Positions 1 to 8,982 of a DNA stretch of 64,000 bases are shown in pieces. Below the pieces are notes generated by a model. It was not told the DNA's origin, searched no databases, and was given only the letters and a program-made list of their open reading frames with translations. Within the stretch, counting starts at the first letter, position 1, and each line of letters begins with the position of its first letter. Position numbers and translations under genes: made by a program. Source of the DNA: Chloroflexia bacterium SDU3-3 (lineage in GTDB: Bacteria; Chloroflexota; Chloroflexia; Chloroflexales; Roseiflexaceae); assembly GCA_009268125.1 (NCBI GenBank), contig WBOU01000006.1, positions 368,617 through 432,616 on the forward strand, given 5' to 3'.

Positions 1-121
1 ATAGCAATTAGCCCGGTTTTGTGAAGCATTTCCTTAGCGTTGTAAATTGCAAAGATGCATAAATAGGCCTACCCCGATATCGGATTGTCAGAAAGAGCCT
101 ATTAAATTGCGATGTTTTCTT

Positions 122-916
122 CTATTGCACAACTCGCAATGCTATTCGAAAGCCTATCCAAGGACTTTTGAGGTCATACTTAATAAGAGCAGGTTCGTCA
201 AAAAATGTGGCCCAAACTAGTTCTGAGTTATGGGGCATCGCAAAATGACTACTACGAAAAATATGAAATCGAGATGCAATATGTTGATCACGCTTTGTTG
301 TGAATGATGAACTTTTACCAATCCAGTCAAAAACAACGCTACTAGGATAGATACTGGGTTCATCAAAGCATAGCTCCATAACATTTCCTATCATATCATA
401 TAATCCCCATTGATTAGGTTCTTTTTTTCCTACAGGCTGCAGCATTCCGCCGCTATTTTCTTTGTGCCAAGCGATTTGATCAAGATAAGCTTCTTCATTA
501 CCATTATAGTATCGGGTTTCTGTTCCTGCTCGGCAAGCATATTCCCATTGCACTTCTGAGGGTAAGCTAAATTGATATAAACCTGGAATTTGATCGGAAA
601 ATTTAGCATTAAGTATATCGCAAAAAGATATAGCTTCTTCCCAACTGACTTGAACAATAGGTCGATTGTATGTTTCTTTATCTATCTTTGGCATACATGA
701 TGCGGTGATAGTATACCACTGTGCTTCGGTAATTACATATTGTCCAATCCAGAAGCCTTCAGTAAGATAAACATCAAAGCATTTTTCTTTTTCGTTTAAC
801 CAACTACTACCCATTCGAATCTTTCCAGGTTCGATCCAACGTAAAATTAAAGGTTCTGCACCATCAGGTAAGTCGATAATGTCTAATAAGAAAGGAGACC
901 CTATTTGAATGCTCAT
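122..916 (-). CDS. SUMF1/FGE-sulfatase-fold protein, probably non-catalytic
   Basis: A 264-residue protein with the formylglycine-generating-enzyme (SUMF1, C-type-lectin-like) fold. Visible hallmarks are VSWEEAISFC (about 90-99), LPSEVQWEYACRAGT (118-132), NQWGLYDMIGNVMELC (168-183) and a terminal GFR (255-257). The usual RGGSW-plus-cysteine segment that forms the redox-active cysteine pair of true FGE is absent, so a binding or scaffolding role is more likely than sulfatase maturation. No signal peptide is seen. The start has a purine-rich Shine-Dalgarno (AAAGGGTG) about 6 nt upstream. Base composition is strikingly AT-rich compared with the rest of the window, as is the adjoining Rhs tail, which suggests a transferred module. 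It sits in the position where an immunity gene often follows an Rhs toxin tail, but this is only inference. Confidence 0.8.
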   Translation of the reverse strand: MSIQIGSPFLLDIIDLPDGAEPLILRWIEPGKIRMGSSWLNEKEKCFDVYLTEGFWIGQYVITEAQWYTITASCMPKIDKETYNRPIVQVSWEEAISFCDILNAKFSDQIPGLYQFSLPSEVQWEYACRAGTETRYYNGNEEAYLDQIAWHKENSGGMLQPVGKKEPNQWGLYDMIGNVMELCFDEPSIYPSSVVFDWIGKSSSFTTKRDQHIASRFHIFRSSHFAMPHNSELVWATFFDEPALIKYDLKSPWIGFRIALRVVQ

Positions 917-934
917 TCTTTCACCCTTTCATCC

Positions 935-981
935 ATCCAATATAACCATATTTACATAAATTCAATACGGTTATATTGGAT
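935..981. promoter_or_regulatory. 13-bp perfect inverted repeat upstream of the SUMF1-fold gene
   Basis: ATCCAATATAACC at 935-947 is repeated in inverted form at 969-981 with a 21-nt spacer. It lies 18 nt upstream of the start of the SUMF1-fold gene and could be an operator or a leader hairpin. The 917-1096 spacer otherwise shows only AT-rich DNA with no convincing gene. Confidence 0.5.
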
Positions 982-1096
982 ATTTATTTTACTTACTATA
1001 GATATATCATGGGTAACTATCCATTATATCTACAGTAATACCGGGAGCGTCCTGAAATATAGAATCCATTACTTCATTTATAATTTCCGCAGGTGG

Positions 1097-2166
1097 TTAA
1101 GAACTGCCATATAAAGGCTGATTTACACCCATAGAGCGAAATGTTACTACTAGCTTGTTATATTCTACGTAAATTATCGCAAAACCCACATCTTGATAAT
1201 AGTCAGTAACTAAACCCTTTTCGTGCAACTGCTCTTGAACTGTAATATGTCCTGTTTTCCTCCGAACCTACCCAGCATCTTCCTGTTCAGTGGTTAACTC
1301 GCTACTGCTAGGCATAAGTAGATATTTGACAGTTTCTCGATTATACACTCCAGAAAATCCTGTGCCTATAGGATAATCAAGAATATTAATCCTTCCCATT
1401 TTTATAGCCGATACCTGCGGCCCATGTACCTGCGGGCCTGGGTCCATGGGCGGGGTGCGGAACGAGGACCAATCGAATGGCCCATTGAGGCTGAAGCCCT
1501 CCTGATCCGGGCAGGATGGCCCAGGCAGCGGGAAGCCCGAGACCTCCATTGACGGATTGCGCTGTGTCGGCCCGGTGGGCGGCTCATACTAAATGGGTGG
1601 CTGGGGATGCCCGGTGTGGGTCAACCCGGTCGGCGCTTGTTGTGAGAACTGATTGTTGTCTGTCCACACATACCCTGGCCACCTCGGGAAACAAAATCCC
1701 ATCCACGAGCAATCTGGGCACTATTGTTTTCTATAGTAGCGGCATCTGGCCACAATCCATCAAAGCAGTGCGCATAGCCACACTGTGATACTGCCTGATT
1801 AACTGATAAACCGACCGCCAGCGCGCCTCCCGCGATTGCCGCGCCTATGAGAATGCAGCCCACCGCATCAACACCTGCAAAAAAGATACACCGCCCGCTC
1901 GGGTCGGTGAACAGCGTCGGCTGGTTGGAGGCGTACATATACGGCGCGGGGTTGGCGGGGTCGCCCGCGTAGGGGTCGACGCTGGCGAAGCTGCCGCTGG
2001 CGGCATTGTACCACCGCGCGCGCAGGTGCACGCTGCTGCCCTGCTGGAGCTCGCCCGTGAAGCCGAAGCGGGCCGGCGCGCCGCGCTCCACCGCGCTCGC
2101 CACGTAGCCCACGCACACATCCCAGCGCCTACGATCAAAATAGGCCCCATGGCGGTGGTAATTCAT
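1097..2166 (-). pseudogene. Rhs-family protein C-terminal remnant with degraded tail
   Basis: The reading frame entered at 2166 encodes the conserved Rhs repeat-associated core end: FGFTGE, then LRARWYNAASGSFASVDPYAG, PYMYASNQPTLFTDPSG. The N-terminal thousand-plus residues of a normal Rhs protein are missing (in-frame TAG just upstream at 2167-2169). The core frame runs into a stop at 1621. A second frame carries on through a TAG at 1589-1591, an open stretch to a TAG at 1268-1270, and a further 56 sense codons ending at TAA 1097-1099. That last segment reads like real protein (GHITVQEQLHEKG, VGFAIIYVEYNKLVVTFRS), so the tail seems to be a variable Rhs tip broken by a frameshift near 1600-1650 and two nonsense codons. 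DNA composition drops from GC-rich to AT-rich near 1400, as is typical at the core/tip junction. The tip family is not recognised. Confidence 0.6.
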
Positions 2167-2275
2167 CTAGAGAGAGCGCAGCATAGCCATATCGCCGTAA
2201 AAGAGCCACAAAGGCGACACTACTTGCCCGAGCGCAATCTACGGGCAGGAGACGCATACAAAGGAGTATCCACGC

Positions 2276-3109
2276 ATGCATCCTGATCTTGTCGATGGAT
2301 TCAGCCGGATGATTGAGGTGATCAAGGCCGACCCGCGCTGCAAGGGCGGCTGGCACTATGGGTCGATCAGCCACGGGGCGTCCGATCAGTACTCCGACTA
2401 CGACCCAGTGTTTCTGGTGCCCCAGCGCCACTTCGAGGCGTTTTCGCTAGATGTGGCCAGATTCGTGCGCCACGCCTGCGACGAGCTGCTGATCTGCTGG
2501 GCCGAGGACTACAACAGCGCGTACTTTAAGAACTTCTGCAATCTCATACGGATCAAGCAGAATCTGCACCAGCTGGACTTTTTTATCCTCAACGAAGATC
2601 ATGTTGAGAACTGGTGGTGCCGCCAGCACCTGAAGGGCTGCACCCGCGAGCACATCATCTACGACGCCAGCGGCGATGTGGCCGCGCTGCTCGACCGTGG
2701 GCTGCGCACCGAGAGCGCCCTGCCCGACCCGCAGCGCTGCTTCGACACCTACTGGTTTCACGCCGAGATGCAGGTCAAGTACTTCAAGCGCGGCGATATC
2801 TTCAAGATCATCAAGAATATGGACTTTCTGTTCCACGCCCACGTCGACCTGCTGCTGACGGCCTACGATACGCTCGACTGGGGAGCGTGGGAAACCAAGG
2901 TGCGGCAGTGCGTGCCGCACGAGAAGCAGCGGCACCTGCTGGGCTACTTCACCACGCCAGACGCCGCCGCATATGCGGCGGCGATCAGCGCGGGGATGCG
3001 AACCTTCAACCAGGATGCGGTCGAGATCTTCGGCCAGCGCGGCCTCGACTACCCGCAGCATATCGCCGATCAGGTGATCGGCTACTTTAGCCGCGAGGTC
3101 GGCGGCTAG
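2276..3109 (+). CDS. nucleotidyltransferase-fold protein
   Basis: A 277-residue protein of the DNA polymerase beta-like nucleotidyltransferase superfamily. The signature GS(x)6-type motif with paired acidic residues, GSISHGASDQYSDYD, lies at residues 29-43, and the remainder resembles the helical C-terminal region of aminoglycoside/lincosamide nucleotidyltransferases. It could modify a small molecule such as an antibiotic, but no substrate can be inferred. The start is supported by AAGGAG about 9 nt upstream. Its stop codon interlocks with that of the convergent DUF4126 gene (CTAG at 3106-3109). Confidence 0.75.
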   Translation: MHPDLVDGFSRMIEVIKADPRCKGGWHYGSISHGASDQYSDYDPVFLVPQRHFEAFSLDVARFVRHACDELLICWAEDYNSAYFKNFCNLIRIKQNLHQLDFFILNEDHVENWWCRQHLKGCTREHIIYDASGDVAALLDRGLRTESALPDPQRCFDTYWFHAEMQVKYFKRGDIFKIIKNMDFLFHAHVDLLLTAYDTLDWGAWETKVRQCVPHEKQRHLLGYFTTPDAAAYAAAISAGMRTFNQDAVEIFGQRGLDYPQHIADQVIGYFSREVGG

Positions 3110-3597
3110 CTGGCGCTGGGCAGGCCCGCGCCCAGCCTGCGCGCCAGCCAGGCCCCCGCGCCCAGCACCAGCGCATCCTCCGCCGCGCCCAGCAGCGGGT
3201 CGGGCGCGGCCAGGGCGCGGCCAAGCCAGCGGCGCAGGTGGTAGGTGGCGTAGGTGCCCAGCGCCGCCGCAGCCGCCCCAGCCACCGCCCCGCACCAGGC
3301 CGCGCCGCCCTCGCGGTGCCACAGCAGCGCGCCCAGCCCCCCGCCGATGGCCACCCGCCCGGCCAGCGCGGGCGGGCTGGTGCGGTCGGGCGTGGTCGGC
3401 AGCTTGTCGCCCACCAGCTCGCCCAGGGCGGCGGCCGCCAGCGCGGCGCTGAGCGCCTGCCCGCCGCGCCCGCCGCCCAGCAGCCGCACCAGCGCGGCTG
3501 GCCCCGCCGAGCGCGCCCCGGTGAGCGCGCACAGCCCCAGCGCCGCCGCGTAGCGGGCCGCCCGCCCAGCGCCCTGATCGTATGCCTCATATGCCAT
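3106..3597 (-). CDS. DUF4126-family membrane protein
   Basis: A 163-residue, alanine/leucine-rich membrane protein. The segments ALTGARSAGPAALVRLL, LGELVGDKLPTTPDRTSPPAL and RVAIGGGLGALL match the pattern of DUF4126 proteins, whose function is unknown. Several hydrophobic helices are evident. I chose the internal ATG at 3597 because GAAGGAG lies at good spacing upstream; the longer frame to 3651 has no comparable site. Convergent with the nucleotidyltransferase gene, sharing the CTAG stop. It is preceded by the divergent-strand gap and follows the RND gene on the same strand by 59 nt, so co-transcription is not obvious. Confidence 0.7.
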   Translation of the reverse strand: MAYEAYDQGAGRAARYAAALGLCALTGARSAGPAALVRLLGGGRGGQALSAALAAAALGELVGDKLPTTPDRTSPPALAGRVAIGGGLGALLWHREGGAAWCGAVAGAAAAALGTYATYHLRRWLGRALAAPDPLLGAAEDALVLGAGAWLARRLGAGLPSAS

Positions 3598-3656
3598 TAT
3601 CGTCTGCTCCTTCGCTCTGCCGCTGCCCAGCATGAGCAGCCGCCGTGCCACGCGCC

Positions 3657-6600
3657 CTAGTCGTCGCCTGCGGGCGCGGGCGCGGCCTGGGGCTGCTGGC
3701 CGCGCCCCACGCGCGCGGTGAGCGACTGGAGCAGGCTATAGGCCGTGGGAATGAGCAGCAGCGTCAGCAGCGTGGATGTGATCACCCCGCCGATCACCAC
3801 CGTGGAGAGGCCGCGCCGCAGCTCGGAGCCTTCGCCCAGGCCGATGGCCGAGGGCACCGCGCCCAGTAGGATGGTGGTCGATGTCATCAGGATGGGCCGC
3901 AGCCGCACCGCGCCCGCCCGCTCAAGCGCATCCTCCTTGCCCATGCCCGCCGCCTGCAGCTGGTTGGTGAAATCGACCAGCAGGATCGAGTTTTTCACCA
4001 CCAGGCCCAGCAGCATCAGCATGCCGATCATCGAGACGATGTCCAGCTCTAGCCCGGTGAGCCACAGGCCCACGAACGCGCCCAGGAAGCTGAGCGGCAT
4101 GGCCAGCATGATCACCAGCGGCTGGAGGAACGAACCGAACTGCGAGGCCAGCACCACATACACCAGCAGCACCGATAGGCACCCGGCCAGCAGCAGCGAG
4201 CGGAAGCCCTCGCTCTGATCCTCGGAGGAGCCGCCGTTGCTGATGATCACCCCCGTCGGCAGATCCGCCGCCGCCACGCGCGCCCGCATATCGGCCTGCA
4301 CATCATTCACATTGCGCCCGATGTTGTTCGCGCCGATCACGATCTCGGCCATGCGATTGTTGCGGCGGATGGAGGTCGGGCCGGTATCCGAGACAATAGT
4401 TGTCAGGCTGCTGATCGGCACATCGCTGCTGCCCAGCGGCAGCGCCACCGCGCCCAGGTTGGCCACGTCGGTGCGGTCCTGGGGCCGCAGTCGCACCACC
4501 ACATCGTAGTCGTCGCCCGCCGCGCGGTAGGTGGTGGCCGTGTCGCCGTCGTTCAAAGCCCGCAGCGTGGCCCCCATAGTCTGGTTGGTCAGGCCGTAGC
4601 GGTTGGCCTGATCTTGGTCCAGCTGGAATTGCAGCTGTGGCGACCCGGCCACATAGGTCATGTCCATGTCGTCCAGGCCTGGGATGTCGCGGAAGCTGGC
4701 CATCAGGCGCTCGGCCACCGGCGCGAGGTCGTCGATATCGCCGGTGCTGCGCAGCCGCACGCCCACGGGCCGCTGCGCGGTGGAGAGGGCCAGGCCGCCC
4801 TGGGCGCGGTCGAGCGCGAAGATCACGCCGGGGTAGCCGCCCAGCTGCGCCCGCAGCCGCTCGCGCACCTCGTCGGGCGAGGCGTCTTCGTGCAGGGCGA
4901 TCTGGAAGGTGGCGCTCTCGGATGCGCCGCCGGGGCCAACGACCGACAGCAGCGACGCGACCGCGTGGTCGGCCAGCACCACCTGCTCGATCTGGCGGGC
5001 CTGCGCGTCGGTGTCGGCCAGGGTCGCGCCGGGGGGCAGCTGGATGCTCAGCGCGGTGCGGTGGTTGTTGATCGTGGGCAGAAACGAGAACTTTAGCGTG
5101 CTGGCCGCCAGCACGCTCAGCAGCACGAAGGCCGCGCCGATGCCCAGCGTCAGCATGCGGTGGCGCAGCGTCCAGCGCAGCAGGCGGGCGTAGGCCAGCT
5201 CCAGCCGCCCCAGCTGCTCGTGGGCCTCGTGGGGCAGGTGCTCCTCGCCGGGCTTGATGTGCAGCGGCTTGGGCGGCAGCTGCTTGAACCAGTAGGCCGA
5301 GAGCATGGGGGCCAGCGTGAAGGCCTCGATCAGCGAGAGCGCCATGGCGGCGGCCACCGTGATACCAAACGAGTAGAACAGGATGCCAGTGGTGCCAGTG
5401 GTGAAGGCGGTGGGCGCGAACACCACGATGATCGTCAGCGTCATGGCCAGCACCGAGGCGGCCACCTGCGCGGTGGCGCGGCTAGAGGCCACGGCGGGCG
5501 TCTCGCCGCGCTCCATGTGGCGAAAAATGTTCTCGCGCACCACGATCGCATCATCGATCACCAGGCCCACCGCCACCGAGATGGCCAGCAGGCTGACGAT
5601 GTTGATGGTGATGTGGAAGATCGACATCATGGCGAAGGTGGCGATGATGATCACCGGCAGGCCCACCACCGTCACCAGCGTGTTGCGCACATCGCGGAAG
5701 AACAGCCACACCACCAGCATGGCCAGCACCACCGAGATCAGGATCTCCTCGATCGCGCCGTCGACATTGGCGCGCACCTGCACCGCATCGTTGTGGATGA
5801 CGGCAAACTGCAGGTCGGGGTAGGCCGCCGCCAGCGCGTCGATCTTGGCGATCGCGGCGTCGGCCACGGCCACCACATTGGTCTCGCTCTGGTTGCGGAT
5901 GTCGAGCACCACCGCGTCGCTCCCATTCAGGCGCACCAGGGTGGTGGCGTCGGCGCGGCCATCCTCGATGGTGGCCACATCGCCCACGGTGTAGCCGGTG
6001 GTGCCCAGGCCCACGCTGGCGATGTCCTCGGGGCGCTGGAACACGCTGGGCGCGCGCAGGTCGTACTCCCTGCCGCCGCTAACGGCGGTGCCCAGGCCCA
6101 CGTCGGCGTTGGCCTGCGCGATGGCCGCGCTGACGGTGGAGGGCAGCACGCGCAGCCACTGCAGGCGGCTCATGTCTAGCAGCACGTTGATCTGGCGCTC
6201 CTGGCCACCCGTCACATCCACCGACCCCACGCCAGGGGCGCTCTGGATCTGCGGCACGATCTCATCATCCACCAGCTGGCGCAGGTCGGTCTGGCCCTGG
6301 CCCTGGCTGATCGCCACGGTGATGATCGGGTTCTGGTTGGGATCCACCTGGGCAAACACCGGCTCGCCGATGTCGTCGGGCAGCTGGTTGCGGATGGCCG
6401 ATATCTTCTCGCGCACATCCTGCAGGGCGCTGTCCACCTCGGTGGTGTCGGTGAACTCGACCACAATCGAGGAGACACCCTGCGAGGATGTGGAGGTGAT
6501 GCGGTCGACGCCGCTGACCGTCGAGAGCGAGTCCTCGATCGGCCTCGTCACCTGGGCGGCCACCGAGTCGGGGCCTGCGCCCGCGTACGTCACGCGGATG

Positions 6601-6782
6601 CTGACCACGGGCACGTTGATGTCGGGCAGCAGGCTGACCGATAGCGAGCTATAGCAGATCAGGCCGATCACCACCGCCAGCAGCATCATCATGGTGATAA
6701 AGACCGGCTGCCGAATGGCCGTGTCGGAGATGATCATGCCATCCAGCGCGGGCTTCGGCGATGGCTTCTTCTCGGTACTCAT
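3657..6782 (-). CDS. RND-family efflux transporter permease (HAE1 type)
   Basis: A protein of about 1041 residues with the RND architecture: one N-terminal helix (about 27-48), a large periplasmic loop, a helix block, a second loop and a C-terminal helix block. Proton-relay residues expected in AcrB-like pumps are visible: two Asp at 410-411 in GLVIDDAIVVRENIF and Lys in GLVVKNSILLVDF. The C-terminal stretch RLRPILMTSTTILLGAVP is also typical. It probably exports lipophilic compounds by proton antiport. I chose ATG 6782 (MSTEKKPSPK) over the longer open frame to 7001, because the extra residues are low-complexity and overlap the divergent promoter region. No membrane-fusion-protein gene is adjacent, so the partner must be encoded elsewhere, or the pump works without one. 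Confidence 0.92.
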   Translation of the reverse strand: MSTEKKPSPKPALDGMIISDTAIRQPVFITMMMLLAVVIGLICYSSLSVSLLPDINVPVVSIRVTYAGAGPDSVAAQVTRPIEDSLSTVSGVDRITSTSSQGVSSIVVEFTDTTEVDSALQDVREKISAIRNQLPDDIGEPVFAQVDPNQNPIITVAISQGQGQTDLRQLVDDEIVPQIQSAPGVGSVDVTGGQERQINVLLDMSRLQWLRVLPSTVSAAIAQANADVGLGTAVSGGREYDLRAPSVFQRPEDIASVGLGTTGYTVGDVATIEDGRADATTLVRLNGSDAVVLDIRNQSETNVVAVADAAIAKIDALAAAYPDLQFAVIHNDAVQVRANVDGAIEEILISVVLAMLVVWLFFRDVRNTLVTVVGLPVIIIATFAMMSIFHITINIVSLLAISVAVGLVIDDAIVVRENIFRHMERGETPAVASSRATAQVAASVLAMTLTIIVVFAPTAFTTGTTGILFYSFGITVAAAMALSLIEAFTLAPMLSAYWFKQLPPKPLHIKPGEEHLPHEAHEQLGRLELAYARLLRWTLRHRMLTLGIGAAFVLLSVLAASTLKFSFLPTINNHRTALSIQLPPGATLADTDAQARQIEQVVLADHAVASLLSVVGPGGASESATFQIALHEDASPDEVRERLRAQLGGYPGVIFALDRAQGGLALSTAQRPVGVRLRSTGDIDDLAPVAERLMASFRDIPGLDDMDMTYVAGSPQLQFQLDQDQANRYGLTNQTMGATLRALNDGDTATTYRAAGDDYDVVVRLRPQDRTDVANLGAVALPLGSSDVPISSLTTIVSDTGPTSIRRNNRMAEIVIGANNIGRNVNDVQADMRARVAAADLPTGVIISNGGSSEDQSEGFRSLLLAGCLSVLLVYVVLASQFGSFLQPLVIMLAMPLSFLGAFVGLWLTGLELDIVSMIGMLMLLGLVVKNSILLVDFTNQLQAAGMGKEDALERAGAVRLRPILMTSTTILLGAVPSAIGLGEGSELRRGLSTVVIGGVITSTLLTLLLIPTAYSLLQSLTARVGRGQQPQAAPAPAGDD

Positions 6783-6888
6783 GCGGTTTTCAGCGCCTCG
6801 TCGTGCTCGGGCGGGTACGTGTGCTGCCGATAGCGCCCCGAGCGGCCCTATCGCCCACCCACACCATAGCGGCGCGCGCCCGCCCGGG

Positions 6889-6913
6889 CACCCCCACAGC
6901 GGGGGTGTTTTTT
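6889..6913 (+). terminator. intrinsic terminator in the divergent spacer
   Basis: CACCCCC (6889-6895) pairs with GGGGGTG (6901-6907) around a 5-nt loop and is followed by six T (6908-6913). On the plus strand this is a textbook rho-independent terminator, yet it lies upstream of the plus-strand kinase gene between two divergent genes. It could block antisense transcription from the RND gene or act as an attenuator. Confidence 0.7.
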
Positions 6914-6952
6914 CCCTTCGTTGGGGGGATGGCGCGGGCGGGGGGCGGGGGC

Positions 6953-6958
6953 TACAAT
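6953..6958 (+). promoter_or_regulatory. candidate -10 element of the sensor kinase gene
   Basis: TACAAT sits 24 nt upstream of the ATG, after a G-rich stretch without a recognisable -35. Similar GGcTAcAATAGCG contexts precede other genes in this window (for example 12403 and 31102), which supports it as a promoter core. Confidence 0.45.
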
Positions 6959-6981
6959 AGCGCTGAAGGAAGAGGAGGCCA

Positions 6982-8982
6982 ATGCACGCCACGCCAACCA
7001 TCGAGACGCCCGCCCTGGGCCGCTGGGCGCGCTACCGCGCTATCTGGCCCATCCCGCTGCTGCTGGCCGCCGAGGCGCTGGTGCTGTATACCGCGCCGCC
7101 CGCCCGCGAGAGCGCCGCATCGCCGCTCTCGCTGGTCGTGGCGGCGGTGCTGCTGCTCACCGGCCTGGCCCCGGCGGCGCTGCGCCCCAGCAGGCAGACC
7201 GCGCTGTTCGGCTGCTTCGCGATCATCCAGGCCGCGCTGATCTGGCGCATCCAGCCCGACCCGGCCATCCTCGGCAAGCCGTTCGAGGCCGCGATCAAGA
7301 AGACCCTGAGCCTCTGGGTGCTGCTGCGTATGGTCAACACGGTCTTCCTCGCGCCGCTGGCGCTGCACCTGGTGGCCAGCCTGCCCGCTCGGCGGATCGT
7401 GCCCGCCTGGGCGATCGCGGGCGGCTACGCGGGCACCGCGCTGCTGCTGCTGCTGGCCACGCTCACCCCGCCTGGCGCAGCCACGCTGGGCGGCGTGCTG
7501 CTGCTGCTGGCGCTGTTCTTCGGGCTACAGGTGGCCGTGCTGCGCCTGCTGCTGCACTACAGCCGCAGCGGCGACACCCGTGCCGCCCAGCTGGCCCGCA
7601 TCCTCTTCACATGCATCTTGCTGGCCGAGATCCCGTTTGCCCTGCGCACCGTGGGGCTGATGCACGGCGTCGTAATGCCCTACGAGGTGGTGCTGCTGGC
7701 CCAGCTCATCCTGCCAGCGGGGATCTGCTACGCGGTGCTGCAGCACGACCTTTTCCAGATCGACACGGTGCTCTACCGCGCCTTCATCTCGGGCGCGATC
7801 TCGATCACGCTGCTGACGCTCTACTTTGGGCTGACCGTCATCGCCACCACGCTGCTGCGGCGGGTGGTGCCCGCCACGCCGTGGCTGGGCGCGCTGCTGG
7901 GGCTGCTGGCCGCCGCCGCGCTGTTCAGGCCGCTCTTCCGAGGGACAAAGGCAATGGCCGACCGAATCTTCTACCCCGAGCGCCTCCAGTTCCAGCGCGT
8001 GCTGGCCCAGGCCCACGAGGCGCTCTCGCAGGCGGTGCGCCGCGATACCGTGGAGGCCCTGCTGGCCCACGATCTGCCCGAGCAGATCGGCGCGGCGGGC
8101 GCGCGGCTGACCATGGGCGGCGAGCCGCCGCCCGCGCTGGGCCGCGCGTGGTGCGGGGCGCTGGTGGTGGGCGGGCGCACCCTGGGCCACTACTGGCTGG
8201 GGCCGCGCGCCCGCAACCTGCCCTACACCGCCGCCGAGCAGGCCGACCTGCGCACCCTGCTGCGGCAGGCCGCCCTGGCCCTGGCCTACGCCGAGACCTT
8301 CGACGAGCTAGAGGGCGTCAACCGCGAGCTAGAGGAGCGCGTGGCCACCCGCACCGCCCACATGCTGGCCCAGCAGCGCGAGCTGGCCGCCCTGGCCGAG
8401 CGCCAGCGGATCGCCCGCGACCTGCACGACTCGGTCAAGCAGACGCTGTTCAGCATGGGGCTGGGGCTGCGCGCCACCCGCAGGCTGCTGGATGCCGACC
8501 CGCCCGCCGCCAGCGCGGCGCTGCGCACCCAGGAGCAGCTGGTGGTGCAGGCCCAGGGCGAGATGGGCCAGCTGCTCTCGCACCTGCGCGCCCCGGCCAG
8601 CGGCCTGGCCGACCTGGTGCCCGCGCTGGCCGCGCTCTGCGCCGAGCCGCGCCAGGGGCTGGCGGTGGCGCTGCACGCGCCGCCCGCGCTGCTGCTGCCC
8701 GCCGCCCAGGCCGCCGAGCTGGCCATGATCGCCCGCGAGGCGCTGCACAACGCGCTCAAGCACAGCGGCGCGGCCCAGGCCAGCGTGGCGCTCTGCGCCG
8801 AAGATCACGCCAGCATCCTCCAGATCTGCGACAGCGGGCGCGGCTTCGACCCGGCCCGCGCGGTCGGCCACGGCATCCAGGGAATGCGCGAGCGCGCGGC
8901 GGCATGCGGCGCGTCGGTCGAGATCCAGTCGGCCCCCGGCGAGGGCACCACCGTCACCGTTCTAGCAGTGAGGCCAACATGA
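6982..8982 (+). CDS. membrane sensor histidine kinase (HisKA_3, NarX/DegS type)
   Basis: A 666-residue kinase. Residues about 20-310 contain a series of hydrophobic helices forming a membrane sensor region; a linker with coiled-coil character (ELEGVNRELEERVATRTAHM) follows. The HisKA_3 H-box is ERQRIARDLHDSVKQTLFS with phospho-accepting His482, and the HATPase_c motifs EALHNALKHS and GRGFDP/GHGIQGMRERAAACG close the protein. Start: AGAGGAGG-type site right before ATG. The stop overlaps the start of the response-regulator gene (ATGA), indicating translational coupling. The signal sensed is unknown; the divergent RND exporter could be a target but this is only positional inference. Confidence 0.9.
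   Translation: MHATPTIETPALGRWARYRAIWPIPLLLAAEALVLYTAPPARESAASPLSLVVAAVLLLTGLAPAALRPSRQTALFGCFAIIQAALIWRIQPDPAILGKPFEAAIKKTLSLWVLLRMVNTVFLAPLALHLVASLPARRIVPAWAIAGGYAGTALLLLLATLTPPGAATLGGVLLLLALFFGLQVAVLRLLLHYSRSGDTRAAQLARILFTCILLAEIPFALRTVGLMHGVVMPYEVVLLAQLILPAGICYAVLQHDLFQIDTVLYRAFISGAISITLLTLYFGLTVIATTLLRRVVPATPWLGALLGLLAAAALFRPLFRGTKAMADRIFYPERLQFQRVLAQAHEALSQAVRRDTVEALLAHDLPEQIGAAGARLTMGGEPPPALGRAWCGALVVGGRTLGHYWLGPRARNLPYTAAEQADLRTLLRQAALALAYAETFDELEGVNRELEERVATRTAHMLAQQRELAALAERQRIARDLHDSVKQTLFSMGLGLRATRRLLDADPPAASAALRTQEQLVVQAQGEMGQLLSHLRAPASGLADLVPALAALCAEPRQGLAVALHAPPALLLPAAQAAELAMIAREALHNALKHSGAAQASVALCAEDHASILQICDSGRGFDPARAVGHGIQGMRERAAACGASVEIQSAPGEGTTVTVLAVRPT

Noticed and set aside
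905..1114. 69-codon plus-strand frame
   Set aside because: Overlaps the start of the SUMF1-fold gene and the end of the Rhs tail, with no ribosome site or recognisable features.
1268..1270. TAG reassigned to an amino acid or programmed read-through
   Set aside because: TAG ends many intact genes here with typical protein length, and both interrupted frames also show frameshifts, so gene decay is simpler.
5160..6179. 339-codon His-rich plus-strand frame
   Set aside because: A shadow of the RND gene on the opposite strand, as are many long plus frames over minus-strand genes at 24159-25925, 38384-39820 and 48389-50002.
6783..7001. N-terminal extension of the RND permease
   Set aside because: The added 73 residues are low-complexity, cross the divergent promoter and terminator and lack family similarity.
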